Shown: piece after piece, positions 42,760-52,910 of the stretch
Numbering within the stretch: the stretch's first letter is position 1
Layout of the letters: the number at the start of each line of letters is the position of its first letter
DNA from: Prochlorococcus sp. AG-347-K20
Lineage (GTDB): Bacteria > Cyanobacteriota > Cyanobacteriia > PCC-6307 > Cyanobiaceae
Length of the DNA stretch: 64,000 nucleotides
Direction: 5' to 3'
NCBI GenBank assembly: GCA_003281315.1
Contig: QCCH01000007.1
Coordinates: 18,503 to 82,502 of the forward strand
Translations under genes and position numbers: made by a program
The notes under the pieces: model-generated
Databases searched by the model: none
What the model was told of the DNA's origin: nothing
The model's input: only the letters and a program-made list of their open reading frames with translations

Positions 42760-45168
42760 TTAACTTACATAACGAATTGGAGCTAATCTGGGATCTAGAA
42801 TTTTACTTCCTTTATCACCAAATTTTACTGCTAAAGATATTTTTTCCCCACTCCCAAAAATATGTATGATTTCACCTTTTCCAAACTTTGAGTGAATTAG
42901 CATATCTCCAACCATCCAGCTTTTCCCTTTACTGGGACCTGAATATAATTTCCTTACTGCATTTATTGGTTTGTTAACAAATTCATTAGGATTGTTTCGA
43001 TCAACTCTAGTTAAACGATCAAGATGCCAATCTCTTCTAATTGAAGCACCACCAGTTTGTGGTAATTCACCATCCATTAAATCTTCAGGTATTTCCGAAA
43101 GAAATATTGAGGGAATTGTTGCTTCACGCATGCCACCCCATAATCTTCTTTCTCTGGCATGACTTAAGAAAACTCTTTCTTTAGCTCTAGTAATACCTAC
43201 ATAGCATAATCTTCTTTCCTCTTCAAGAAGTGAGGGAGTATCTATTGATCTATGGCTAGGGAAGAGACCTTGTTCTAGCCCAGTGATAAAAACATTTTGA
43301 AATTCTAAACCTTTACTATTATGCAGAGTCATGAGAGTTACAGAGTTAGGATTATTTTTCTTCGTATCATTATCAGTTGTTAAGGCTGCTGTAGAAAGAA
43401 ATCCCTCTACATCTCCACTTTCTGTCTCTTCTTCATATTGAGTAGCTGCATTAATTAGTTCTTGTAAATTATTTCTTCTATCTTCAGATTCTTCAGTCCC
43501 ACTAGAGAACAAGTCACTTAAATAACCACTTTTTTCTAATATAAGTTGTAGTAATTGAGCGGGACCTGAATTTTCTAGGTAACACAGTAGATCATTCATA
43601 ATTTCAGTAAATTTATTAATTCCTTTTGATGATCGCCCTATTGTTTCTTCAAGACTTTGCTTATCATTAAGAACCTCCCATAATGGGATATTTAACCTAT
43701 TAGATAGTTCATTAAGTTTTTGAATAGTAGTCTTACCAATTCCTCTTCTAGGAACATTTATGATTCGTAAAAGACTAACATTATCTGAAGAATTAACCAG
43801 AACTTTCAAATATGCTATTGCATCTTTAATTTCTCTTCTATCATAAAAACGCAATCCTCCAAAAATTGTATAAGGAATGCGCCACCTTACAAGAGATTCT
43901 TCTAATACTCTCGACTGAGCTCTGGTTCGATATAAAATTGCAAAATTTTTCCAAATTGGGTTTTGATTATAGTTATTGAGTGATTTTATTTTATTGGTAA
44001 TTGCTTCTGCCTCGGAAATTTCATCATCACAGCTGAGTAACGTTAAAAGTTCCCCTTTTTCTTTAGTAGCCTTTAAAACTTTGTCAATTCTTTCAGAGTT
44101 GTTTTCAATTAGTGAGTTTGCAGCATCAAGGATATTGGAGGATGACCTATAATTTTCTTCTAATTTAATTAAAGATGATTTTGTATCGTCATTGATTGAA
44201 GTTTTAAAATCTTCTTGAAAACCAATTAAAATTCTGAAGTCAGCTGCTCTGAAACTATAAATACTTTGATCAGCATCCCCAACTACAAAAATTGACCGAT
44301 CTTCCCAATTGAAGAATTTTTTTGGTTCAGTATTTCCAGCTGTAATTAATTTTATAAGTTCATATTGTGTTCTATTTGTATCTTGATATTCGTCAACTAA
44401 AATATGTTTAAATCTTTTGTGCCAGTAATCTCTGACTATATCATTTTGCCTCAATAAGAAAACAGGCAAAAGTAGAAGATCATCAAAGTCTAAAGAATTA
44501 TTTTTTGAGAGCGAAATCCTATATCTCTTGTAGGCTTCTGCAACTGTTTTATCAAAATTATTATCTGCTTTTTCTAAAAGATCATTAGAAGTTAAGCATT
44601 GATTTTTAGCATTACTTATTAATCTTTTAATCTTTTTGGGATCATATCTTTTTGGGTCAAGATTCATATCTTGACTGATAATTTCTTTTACTAATGTTTG
44701 AGAATCTGTTTCATCATAAATTGAAAATTGTCTTGTCCATTTTAGGCCTTCTGGATCAGTATATTTTTCAATATCGTATCTCAGAAGTCTTGAAAATAAG
44801 GAATGGAAAGTACCGATCCAAAGGTTCTGAAGCTTCTCTTGGTGAACGTTTGTTCTTAATTGATTTTGATCAATTTCTTTGAGAGTTGTCCAAGGCTGAC
44901 CAAATTGATTAAAAGCTAATTCTTGGGCTAGAAGAACCTCTAATCTTGCTTTCATTTCTTTAGCAGCTTTGTTAGTAAAAGTGACTGCGAGAATGTTATA
45001 GGGATCTATAGAGTTACCCTCAATAAGGTTTGCAATTCTGTGAGTAAGAGCTTTAGTTTTTCCGCTACCTGCGCCTGCTACAACTAATAGTGGTCCATAA
45101 ACATGCTTTACTGCTTGAAGTTGTTGATTGTTTAGGGACTTAAAAAGGAAATTGTTGGTTTGAGGCAC
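42760..45168 (-). CDS. UvrD/PcrA-type DNA helicase
   Basis: LNNQQLQAVKHVYGPLLVVAGAGSGKTKALTHRI, VDEYQDTNRTQYEL, VGDADQSIYSFRAAD, VTLMTLHNSKGLEFQNVFI. Confidence 0.96.
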   Translation of the reverse strand: MPQTNNFLFKSLNNQQLQAVKHVYGPLLVVAGAGSGKTKALTHRIANLIEGNSIDPYNILAVTFTNKAAKEMKARLEVLLAQELAFNQFGQPWTTLKEIDQNQLRTNVHQEKLQNLWIGTFHSLFSRLLRYDIEKYTDPEGLKWTRQFSIYDETDSQTLVKEIISQDMNLDPKRYDPKKIKRLISNAKNQCLTSNDLLEKADNNFDKTVAEAYKRYRISLSKNNSLDFDDLLLLPVFLLRQNDIVRDYWHKRFKHILVDEYQDTNRTQYELIKLITAGNTEPKKFFNWEDRSIFVVGDADQSIYSFRAADFRILIGFQEDFKTSINDDTKSSLIKLEENYRSSSNILDAANSLIENNSERIDKVLKATKEKGELLTLLSCDDEISEAEAITNKIKSLNNYNQNPIWKNFAILYRTRAQSRVLEESLVRWRIPYTIFGGLRFYDRREIKDAIAYLKVLVNSSDNVSLLRIINVPRRGIGKTTIQKLNELSNRLNIPLWEVLNDKQSLEETIGRSSKGINKFTEIMNDLLCYLENSGPAQLLQLILEKSGYLSDLFSSGTEESEDRRNNLQELINAATQYEEETESGDVEGFLSTAALTTDNDTKKNNPNSVTLMTLHNSKGLEFQNVFITGLEQGLFPSHRSIDTPSLLEEERRLCYVGITRAKERVFLSHARERRLWGGMREATIPSIFLSEIPEDLMDGELPQTGGASIRRDWHLDRLTRVDRNNPNEFVNKPINAVRKLYSGPSKGKSWMVGDMLIHSKFGKGEIIHIFGSGEKISLAVKFGDKGSKILDPRLAPIRYVS

Positions 45169-45190
45169 TTTTGGAAGGGTTTTTCAAAAA

Positions 45191-45397
45191 TCAGACTTTA
45201 CTATGAGATTCAGATTCCGTTTCTAGATCTTCTAACGCTTTTTTTAAATTTATAAGTTCATTATTGTTATTAACTATTTCTTCAAATTTATTTTGAGGCA
45301 TCTTTAATTTCATACTTCTGTCTAAAATTTCTTTTTCCAATCTCTTTTTATATGAGGAAATAAGTTTCTTTGATAATTTTAAATCCTGTTGATCCAA
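45191..45397 (-). CDS. Small hypothetical protein (68 aa)
   Basis: Charged, helical ORF in an otherwise empty gap downstream of cpeB's divergent start. Confidence 0.6.
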   Translation of the reverse strand: MDQQDLKLSKKLISSYKKRLEKEILDRSMKLKMPQNKFEEIVNNNNELINLKKALEDLETESESHSKV

Positions 45398-45560
45398 AAC
45401 TTTATTAAAAATGTAATTTTATATTAGCGGAAAAAACTTTTTTATTTGAATTATTTCAACTATCACTTTGGAATGAAATTATTAATTAAGAAGCGTTGCG
45501 TTAAGTTTGAAATTGTATTGTTTTTACTAGCTTTGTATTATTCTTAAGATCGGTCTTTAA

Positions 45561-46088
45561 ATGTTTACTTCAGGAATGTCAGTTTCAAAAAATAATCAAC
45601 TATTTTCTGCCGATAAGAAATTAAATGATTTAAGCAATATAAAAGAATTTATTAATAGTGCAAACTCAAGATTAGATGCAATAACCTCAATAACCAATAA
45701 TTCACATGCAATCGCAGCAGACGCTGTAACAGCAATGATTTGTGAAAATCAAGATTCACTTAATTCAAAAATATCTTTAAATACAACTAACAAGATGTCC
45801 GTTTGTTTAAGAGATGGAGAAATAATCCTAAGGATTGTTGCTTATCTTTTAATTTCTAATGACGAATCAGTTTTAGAAAAAAGTTGTTTGAAGGATCTTA
45901 AAAATACTTATCTTGCTCTTGGGGTACCTTTAAGAAATGCAAGAAGGGTTTTTCAATTAATGCGAGATGCAACTATCTCTGATTTGAATTTAACAGTTAA
46001 TAATTTGCCCGGAAAGAAAGGCTTTCTTCCTAAATTAATATCTGAAACAGAGTTTCAATTTGAAAGAATAATTAATCTTTTAAACTAG
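45561..46088 (+). CDS. cpeB: Reduced phycoerythrin beta subunit
   Basis: [28 protein letters not shown] and [45 protein letters not shown], clearly phycobiliprotein beta; start could be an internal ATG (MSVSKNN). Confidence 0.93.
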   Translation: MFTSGMSVSKNNQLFSADKKLNDLSNIKEFINSANSRLDAITSITNNSHAIAADAVTAMICENQDSLNSKISLNTTNKMSVCLRDGEIILRIVAYLLISNDESVLEKSCLKDLKNTYLALGVPLRNARRVFQLMRDATISDLNLTVNNLPGKKGFLPKLISETEFQFERIINLLN

Positions 46089-46623
46089 CTAAATTCCTTA
46101 TCTCTGAAGTATGTGAAGTCTGTATAAATGAGTTATTTTCCAGATTTCTAATAGTAGAAAATCTGGATCTTACATGAGTGGATAAAAAGGAAATTCTTTC
46201 TTCGGAAACTGTTGATTTATAAATAGTTTTAATGTGTAAATTATTTTGTTCATCAACAAAATAATTGGATGATGCAATAAATGATTCTGTATAACCTTTA
46301 TTTCTTAAAACAGTTCCTGAATTTTCATCTTTGGGTAAAAAAATCAGAATAGTTTCATCTTCCTCACAGATATCATCATTGTCCCAATCACTAATAGCTT
46401 GCCAGTTTATAGAAATAGCTATGCTCTCTAGGTTTAAACTGAATTTATAATTTTTAAAAATTTCAACTACTTTTTTATTTTTTTTGTTGAGATGTTTTAT
46501 ATATATCTTACTAGTTGAGTTTTCAAATTCCTGAAAAGCTAAAGTGTGAGTACTTCTAATAGATTTCCACTCTCCTATACTTTTATCAATGAATTGATTA
46601 ATTATTGTTAGATTCTTCGTCAA
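46072..46623 (-). CDS. cpeS: CpeS-like phycobiliprotein lyase
   Basis: [31 protein letters not shown]...[46 protein letters not shown]. Confidence 0.88.
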   Translation of the reverse strand: MTKNLTIINQFIDKSIGEWKSIRSTHTLAFQEFENSTSKIYIKHLNKKNKKVVEIFKNYKFSLNLESIAISINWQAISDWDNDDICEEDETILIFLPKDENSGTVLRNKGYTESFIASSNYFVDEQNNLHIKTIYKSTVSEERISFLSTHVRSRFSTIRNLENNSFIQTSHTSEIRNLASLKD

Positions 46624-46777
46624 GTTTATCTTCTACGGAATGATTTTCTGCTTTTTGTATCATTCTTACCATTGAATCCACCATTAATCTCTTTGCAGAA
46701 GTTACTTTTAATCCAGAAGGAGTAGTTGATATTTGTTCCCCAGGGCGATCATATGAAGTTGGTCTAAATGGAGTCAT
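46598..46777 (-). CDS. Small 59-aa ORF overlapping the cpeS start, unknown function
   Basis: Hand translation [59 protein letters not shown]; overlaps cpeS by 26 nt in another frame. Confidence 0.65.
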   Translation of the reverse strand: MTPFRPTSYDRPGEQISTTPSGLKVTSAKRLMVDSMVRMIQKAENHSVEDKLDEESNNN

Positions 46778-46894
46778 CTAATAACTTTAAAAATTAATCG
46801 ATATCTATTCTTGCATGAATCATTATTTATATAGTTATTCTTTGCGAAAATGTCATATCTTTCTTATTTGATTACAGAATTATCAACTGTTTTG

Positions 46895-47530
46895 TTATTT
46901 AGGCATTTTATTTTTTGCCAATCCTGAAATAGTCGCTAAAGCAAACATTCCCAATAGAGCAATCCCTAGAAATAATCCTGCTCCCTGGCTAACTCCAGCT
47001 CCTACTGCTACTAGTATAGAATCACTGATTAGAAGACTTATTAATAAAGCAGGAGTAAATATTTTCCAGCGAGTTCCTCCAATACCAATTGCGTAGCTTA
47101 GAAAATCAAAAAGGCCAGTCATTAGTAAACCTGTCATGAGAAAGAAATTTTCTTCTAGCTGGTTTTGATTAAAACTTTCAATCTTTTGCATTGCTTTCGG
47201 GCCTACTAAATTACGTACAGGAACCCGACCATAATTTCTTGCGATAAAGAAAGCAGCTTGGCAAAAAACGATATCAGAAAAGATTATTGTTATGTAACCT
47301 TTTTGAAATCCTAGTAATGAACCAGCTAGCAGAGAATAAGCTGAACTTGGAAGGGCAGGTAAAATAATACTTACCCCTCTGAGTATGAATATTCCAAAAG
47401 GAGCCCAAATCCCCATACTTTCTATTTTGTTCCTTAGAGGTTCAATCCCATAATTTTGGATTAAATAAATCAATACTACAAATATTGCTATAAAAAAAAC
47501 TACTGAGAGAAATTTCTGTATTTTATCCAT
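46895..47530 (-). CDS. TVP38/TMEM64 (DedA-like/SNARE-associated) membrane protein
   Basis: FGIFILRGVSIILPALPSSAYSLLAGSLLGFQKGYITI...FFIARNYGRVPVRNLVG. Confidence 0.87.
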   Translation of the reverse strand: MDKIQKFLSVVFFIAIFVVLIYLIQNYGIEPLRNKIESMGIWAPFGIFILRGVSIILPALPSSAYSLLAGSLLGFQKGYITIIFSDIVFCQAAFFIARNYGRVPVRNLVGPKAMQKIESFNQNQLEENFFLMTGLLMTGLFDFLSYAIGIGGTRWKIFTPALLISLLISDSILVAVGAGVSQGAGLFLGIALLGMFALATISGLAKNKMPK

Positions 47531-47677
47531 TATTTTTCTAATAAATTTATTGGAAGTAAATTCTTAATTTAATATTTGATTCTATCTATAATAGAAATAC
47601 TAATCAATAAAAACTTTTACAAATTTTTAATCTTGTATTTCCTACTAATAAAAAATTTTTTTATTCCATAAGTATTC

Positions 47678-48097
47678 ATGATTAATTCTAAGAATAAATT
47701 TAATTCAATATTTTTTAGAAATATCATTAATTTAGTCCTTTCGATTATCGTTTTCTTTTGTATTTCAATAAAAAAATCAGAAGCTTTGCCTCATGAATGG
47801 GTTGGAGTTCCTAAAAGTGAATACGGAGAGCAGTTATGGGATAGGCAAAGTATAAAAAGGAATGAGGATGGTTCTGTAAGAGTATTGAGTAAATTTATTC
47901 CCAAAACAAAAAGTGAAATTACTAAGGATATTCTTTATACAATGGATATAAATTGTTTTGAAAAATCATTTAGAGATGTTGATGTCTCAATAGATGAAGC
48001 AAATAGTAATTTCAATGATTTAGCTAATTGGCAAGATCCAAATGGAGATAAACTGATTTTAGGTATTATTGGTCAAGTCTGCAGAGTCGAAAACTAA
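47678..48097 (+). CDS. Hypothetical protein with N-terminal signal/TM segment
   Basis: IINLVLSIIVFFCISIKKSEALPHEWVGVPKSEYGEQLWDRQSI; no recognised domain. Confidence 0.7.
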   Translation: MINSKNKFNSIFFRNIINLVLSIIVFFCISIKKSEALPHEWVGVPKSEYGEQLWDRQSIKRNEDGSVRVLSKFIPKTKSEITKDILYTMDINCFEKSFRDVDVSIDEANSNFNDLANWQDPNGDKLILGIIGQVCRVEN

Positions 48098-48146
48098 AAA
48101 TTTTAAGTTATAAAAAAATAACGAATTGTCAATGATTTGAAAGTAT

Positions 48147-48172
48147 AAAACCCTGTCTAGGACAGGGTTTTA
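48147..48172. terminator. Bidirectional hairpin terminator
   Basis: AAAACCCTGTC-tag-GACAGGGTTTT downstream of tRNA-Phe (minus) and of the plus-strand hypothetical gene. Confidence 0.85.
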
Positions 48173-48176
48173 AAGG

Positions 48177-48249
48177 TGCCAGGACCCAGATTTGAACTGG
48201 GGACACGGCGATTTTCAGTCGCCTGCTCTACCAACTGAGCTATCCCGGC
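48177..48249 (-). tRNA. tRNA-Phe(GAA)
   Basis: GCCGGGATAGCTCAGTTGGTAGAGCAGGCGACTGAAAATCGCCGTGTCCCCAGTTCAAATCTGGGTCCTGGCA; anticodon GAA. Confidence 0.96.
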
Positions 48250-48341
48250 TCTAGCCTATATACTCTAAATTAAGATGTGTAGTTTGTGAAACCCTTTTAA
48301 TTAAAAATTTTATATATTCATCAAATATTCTAAAAAAACTT

Positions 48342-49571
48342 TTATTTTGAATTGATCGCTAACAAGGCAGTACCAAATGAAGTCGTTTTTTTGCATGAAA
48401 CTATGGGTATATTAATAATTTTTTCTCTTATTTTTCTCCACTGTGGGTTTTTTGAACCTCCACCAATAGTAATAATTTTTTTTGGAAGTGAACCTGTTAG
48501 TTCGCCTAGCTTTTCCCATCCTTTCAATTCGATCTTAGCTAGCCCCTCGAATAATGCATGTAAATAAAGTGAGTCGCTTACTGGCCTTGGACCAAGTATT
48601 GGCTCTAAATTAGAATTATTAACAGGAAATCTCTCTCCTTTACTATTAAGAGGCAAAAGATTTAAAGAAGTGTTTTTCGATGGATTTATTTGTCGACTGA
48701 GCTCCTTTATTTCTAAATCAGAGAAGAATTGAGATAAGATACCACATCCCGCGTTTGATGCCCCTCCACATATCCAATCGCCGTTTACTCTATGGTTTGT
48801 AATTCCTTGTTTTTTTATAGGGTTATCAATAATTTTCTTAACTACAAGAGTTGTTCCTAAAACTGTGAGGCCATTTTCTTTATCTAAACCTGCAGCTATT
48901 ACACTTGCATTAGAGTCAGTGGTGCCTGAGATTAATATTAATTTCTTATTCAAGTTAAATCTCTCTGCTAAATCACAATTTACTTCTCCGATAATTTTCC
49001 CACTTTTTATTATTTGAGGTAGACATTTTTGCCATGAAGTATTGAGATAGCTTTTTGGCCATGATTCCTTTTTTAGATCCCAACCAAGTTTTAGATTATT
49101 ACCTTCTTCTCCATAAGTCCAATCTTTTAAAAACCAACCTGTGATCCAATCAGATTGATGTCGTAAAAGTATATTTGTCCCATATTTATCTATTAATTTT
49201 AATGTTTTAGCAAGACTACTATATGGAGTTCGCAGATAATCTTCTTCAGGAGTTAATGATTCAATAAGGATCTTATTTTCGCTACATGCTTGGTCATATG
49301 GTATTGCTTCTCCTAGCGGCTCTCCTTGCAAATTTGATGCTGTTAAAGTTCCTGAGGTGCCGGAGATAGCCAATTTATTAAGGTTCATTTTCACCTCAAT
49401 AGGTAAACTAGCTAAAAGATTCTCACAAGAATTAATCCAAGAATTTGGATTCTTAAAACTGTAAGAATAAGGTACTGAATTTGAATATATTAATTTCTTA
49501 TGAAAATTAATTATTGATATTCTTGCACCACTGGTTCCAAAATCTAACCCGCCATAAAAATTTTCAGGCAT
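48342..49571 (-). CDS. FGGY-family pentulose kinase (ribulokinase/xylulokinase-like)
   Basis: GGLDFGTSGARISII, AISGTSGTLTASN, VLGTTLVVKKII, ITIGGGSKNPQWRKI. Confidence 0.92.
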   Translation of the reverse strand: MPENFYGGLDFGTSGARISIINFHKKLIYSNSVPYSYSFKNPNSWINSCENLLASLPIEVKMNLNKLAISGTSGTLTASNLQGEPLGEAIPYDQACSENKILIESLTPEEDYLRTPYSSLAKTLKLIDKYGTNILLRHQSDWITGWFLKDWTYGEEGNNLKLGWDLKKESWPKSYLNTSWQKCLPQIIKSGKIIGEVNCDLAERFNLNKKLILISGTTDSNASVIAAGLDKENGLTVLGTTLVVKKIIDNPIKKQGITNHRVNGDWICGGASNAGCGILSQFFSDLEIKELSRQINPSKNTSLNLLPLNSKGERFPVNNSNLEPILGPRPVSDSLYLHALFEGLAKIELKGWEKLGELTGSLPKKIITIGGGSKNPQWRKIREKIINIPIVSCKKTTSFGTALLAINSK

Positions 49572-49583
49572 AGAAAAAATATT

Positions 49584-50825
49584 TTATTCAAAAATCTTGG
49601 AAGCATCTGCTAATTGGGCTGCTTTTTCTTCTACATTTTCCCATGGTAGATCAAGATCTCTTCTGCCAAAATGACCATAGGATGCAGTCTTTCTAAAAAA
49701 TTTGCCTCCCATTTTTTTGGGTAGGTTTCTTAAGTTAAATTCTTTTATTATTGCTGCGGGTCTTAAATCAAAGTGCTCTTTAATTAGCTCAGTCAAATTA
49801 GCTTGTGAAATAACACCTGTATCAAAAGTTTCCACGAGAACGGAAATTGGTTTTGCTACTCCAATTGCATAACTTAATTGTACTTCTGCTTTTTTTGCCA
49901 ATTTCGCCTTAACTATGCTTTTAGCTACATAACGTGCTGCATAAGCGGCTGATCTATCTACTTTTGTGGGATCTTTACCAGAAAATGCCCCTCCTCCGTG
50001 TCTTGCATATCCACCATAAGTATCTACAATAATTTTTCTGCCAGTGAGCCCCGCATCTCCTTGGGGCCCCCCTACGACAAATTTTCCCGTGGGGTTTACT
50101 AGAAATCTTGTTTGGCTAATGCTTGGTTTGATTTCTAAATCTTCAGTAGCAGGAATTACAACATGCCTCCATAAATCTTCTTTTATTCTTTGACGAATTT
50201 CTTCTTCATTTGTTATCCCATCTATCTCAGGATTATGTTGAGTTGAAATTAAAATTGTATTAATAGAAATTGGTAAACCTTTTTCGTAATCAATGCTTAC
50301 TTGAGTTTTACCATCAGGGAGTAGATAACTAAGGACTTCTTCATGCCTCACTTTGGCAAGTTGAATGGCTAATCTATGAGCTAAGCTAATCGGTAATGGC
50401 ATTAATTCAGGCGTTTCATCGCATGCATAACCGAACATTATGCCTTGGTCACCAGCTCCGGTATTGTCTTCCAAATCATCGTTAACATCATCTGCGTCAT
50501 TTACTCCTTGAGAAATGTCTGGTGATTGTTCATCAAGTGCTACTAAAACAGCACAACTATTTGCATCAAAACCACCTGCTTTATAGCCTTCATATCCAAT
50601 TTCTTTAATTACATTTCTAACAAGTTTTATGTAATCGAGTTTTGCTTTTGAAGTTATTTCTCCAGTAAGTAAACAAAGACCAGTATTTACAACAGTTTCG
50701 CATGCAACTCTGCTTTCTGGATCTTCTGTCAATAAAGCATCTAAAACAGCGTCACTAATTTGATCACATATCTTGTCAGGATGACCTTCAGTTACGGATT
50801 CAGAAGTGAAAATGAAATCACTCAT
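49584..50825 (-). CDS. metK: S-adenosylmethionine synthase
   Basis: [66 protein letters not shown]. Confidence 0.98.
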   Translation of the reverse strand: MSDFIFTSESVTEGHPDKICDQISDAVLDALLTEDPESRVACETVVNTGLCLLTGEITSKAKLDYIKLVRNVIKEIGYEGYKAGGFDANSCAVLVALDEQSPDISQGVNDADDVNDDLEDNTGAGDQGIMFGYACDETPELMPLPISLAHRLAIQLAKVRHEEVLSYLLPDGKTQVSIDYEKGLPISINTILISTQHNPEIDGITNEEEIRQRIKEDLWRHVVIPATEDLEIKPSISQTRFLVNPTGKFVVGGPQGDAGLTGRKIIVDTYGGYARHGGGAFSGKDPTKVDRSAAYAARYVAKSIVKAKLAKKAEVQLSYAIGVAKPISVLVETFDTGVISQANLTELIKEHFDLRPAAIIKEFNLRNLPKKMGGKFFRKTASYGHFGRRDLDLPWENVEEKAAQLADASKIFE

Positions 50826-50928
50826 TTATAAATAATTTTGAAATTAGACTATATCCTAAATTAGACTATCGTTACAAATCAATTATTGTAAATTAAATAA
50901 TACTTGCACAATGATAAATAGGTTTAAG

Positions 50929-51018
50929 TTCTGATATTCGTAAACAAAATAAAAAAGTGAATTTATACTGTTTTTCTGATATTCGTAAACAAAATAAAAA
51001 AGTGAATTTATACTGTTT
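50929..51018. repeat. Perfect 45-bp tandem duplication (two copies)
   Basis: TTCTGATATTCGTAAACAAAATAAAAAAGTGAATTTATACTGTTT at 50929-50973 and identical at 50974-51018; includes the rpsA stop codon (51008-51010). Confidence 0.97.
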
Positions 51019-52099
51019 CAGCTGAAGCTGTGGCAATTTCTTCGTTATCGTCAGTTTGTTCAAATAGCATTTGTTTGTATTTTGCAGCCATTTCTTCAGC
51101 TTTACTAAAAACTTTTTGAGGATCAGTTAGCATATCGCCTGGTTCAGGTTCAAGTGCTTTAGTAGATAATGAAATTCGTCCTCTTTCTGAATCAAGGTCA
51201 ATTATCATAACTTTCATTTGGTCATTCACATTTAAAACATTATGAGGCGTCTCAATATGTTCATGACTAATCTCAGAAATGTGCAATAGTCCACTAACTC
51301 CACCAATATCAATAAAGGCTCCATAAGGTTTAATACCTTTTACAGAACCAACAACAACTTCGCCTACCTCAAGTCGGTTCATTTTTTTCTCAACTAAAGC
51401 TCTTCTATGACTTAGTACTAATCTATTTCTCTCTTCATCAACTTCTAGAAATTTTAAAGGTAAATATTCACCTTCTAAGTCATCTTTAATTTTTCGAGCA
51501 CTTATATGAGAGCCTGGAATAAAACCTCTCAATCCCTCTACCCTAACAAGAGCTCCTCCTCTGTTTGTTGCAAAAACTTCAGAATATATAGTTGCATCTT
51601 CTTTTTGGAGTTGTCTTACCCTTTCCCATGCTCTTTGATATTCAATTCTTCTAATGGAGAGGGCTAATTGGCCATCTTCATTTTCTTCGCTCATTATGAA
51701 AAATTCTCTACTTTCTGAAGGTTGTAAAACATCGTTAAGACCTTCTACTCTATTTATTGAGACCTCCTGAACAGGCATAAAAGCAGCTGTTTTTGCCCCT
51801 ATATCTATCATGGCCCCTTTGGGCTCTAGAGCAAAAACGGTACCTTTAACTAGATCGCCAGGCTTAAAGTTATAGTCATACTTACCCAAAAGTGATGCGA
51901 ATTCTTCTTGTGTGAATCCTGCGTTGTCAAAATCCGTATTTGTTCTGCTAGAGGAAGAATCTGCTGAAGGGATATCGCTCTTGTCGAATAATAAATCTTC
52001 CTCATTTTGGGATGCTGAATCATTGTCTAACTCAGACGAATTTTTAATTTCTTGATCCTCAGAAAGTTCTTTAATGGTTTGGGAAGAATTTTCGTTCAT
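51008..52099 (-). CDS. rpsA: 30S ribosomal protein S1
   Basis: S1 domains: FKPGDLVKGTVFALEPKGAMIDIGAKTAAFMPVQEV..., LEVGEVVVGSVKGIKPYGAFIDIGGVSGLLHISEISHEHIETPHNV. Confidence 0.97.
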   Translation of the reverse strand: MNENSSQTIKELSEDQEIKNSSELDNDSASQNEEDLLFDKSDIPSADSSSSRTNTDFDNAGFTQEEFASLLGKYDYNFKPGDLVKGTVFALEPKGAMIDIGAKTAAFMPVQEVSINRVEGLNDVLQPSESREFFIMSEENEDGQLALSIRRIEYQRAWERVRQLQKEDATIYSEVFATNRGGALVRVEGLRGFIPGSHISARKIKDDLEGEYLPLKFLEVDEERNRLVLSHRRALVEKKMNRLEVGEVVVGSVKGIKPYGAFIDIGGVSGLLHISEISHEHIETPHNVLNVNDQMKVMIIDLDSERGRISLSTKALEPEPGDMLTDPQKVFSKAEEMAAKYKQMLFEQTDDNEEIATASAETV

Positions 52100-52208
52100 T
52101 TGTTGTATCGCAGACTACCTAAGGTAGTTAGAAAGGAATGCTACTAGCCTGCAAACTAATAGCAAAAAACATTTGTGATATGTATTCTACACTTTAAGAT
52201 GCTGTATT

Positions 52209-52688
52209 TTATGAAATTGAAGCTAATTGGTTTTTAGAACTTCCTTTTAGAGATTCAAGAGTAGAAATAAAATCTTTTACCCCATTAAATTTTCTGTAAA
52301 CTGAGGCGTATCTTATATAAGCCACTTCGTTTTCTTTCCTAAGATTTTTAAGTATTAATTCTCCGATATGTGAAGACTTAATATCTTTATTAGAATCTTG
52401 AACGATTTGCGATTCAATTCCATCTACGAAATTAATAATTGCTTCACTACTGAAGTTAGTCTTTTCGCAAGCTCTTGATATACCAGTAAAAAGTTTTTGT
52501 TTATCAAATAATTCTCTCCCACCATCTTTTTTTATAACTGAAACTGGCATTGATTCCACTCTTTCGTAAGTTGTAAATCTAAAGCTGCAATTTAAGCACT
52601 CTCTTCTTCTTCGAACACTTTTACCACTATCAGCAGATCTTGATTCCAAAACTCTGCTATCTGTGTTTTGACAGGTTGGACACTGCAT
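52209..52688 (-). CDS. nrdR: Transcriptional repressor NrdR
   Basis: [45 protein letters not shown]; true start ATG at 52688, not the track's 52847. Confidence 0.96.
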   Translation of the reverse strand: MQCPTCQNTDSRVLESRSADSGKSVRRRRECLNCSFRFTTYERVESMPVSVIKKDGGRELFDKQKLFTGISRACEKTNFSSEAIINFVDGIESQIVQDSNKDIKSSHIGELILKNLRKENEVAYIRYASVYRKFNGVKDFISTLESLKGSSKNQLASIS

Positions 52689-52750
52689 GTGGTGAAATAA
52701 GCTGCACTTCAACTCTAATAGTAGAGTAATATCTTGATTATGAAAAGTAA

Positions 52751-52783
52751 AAAAAAACCTCTTGTTAAAGAGGTTTTTTTTTC
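52751..52783. terminator. Rho-independent terminator downstream of psbB-psbT
   Basis: AAAAAAACCTCTT-gtta-AAGAGGTTTTTTTTT symmetric hairpin with A/T tails. Confidence 0.93.
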
Positions 52784-52788
52784 TTAGT

Positions 52789-52887
52789 TCATTTTCTATC
52801 AAATTTAGGTGGGTCTCTAAAGGCGACAGCGAAGAATAAAGTAACAACTGCGAGAGTCAGAATAAGAACGTAGGCAAAAGCTTCCAT
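52789..52887 (-). CDS. psbT: Photosystem II protein T (32 aa)
   Basis: Hand translation [32 protein letters not shown]. Confidence 0.97.
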   Translation of the reverse strand: MEAFAYVLILTLAVVTLFFAVAFRDPPKFDRK

Positions 52888-52910
52888 AAGATTAATTAAT
52901 AAAGTTTAGT

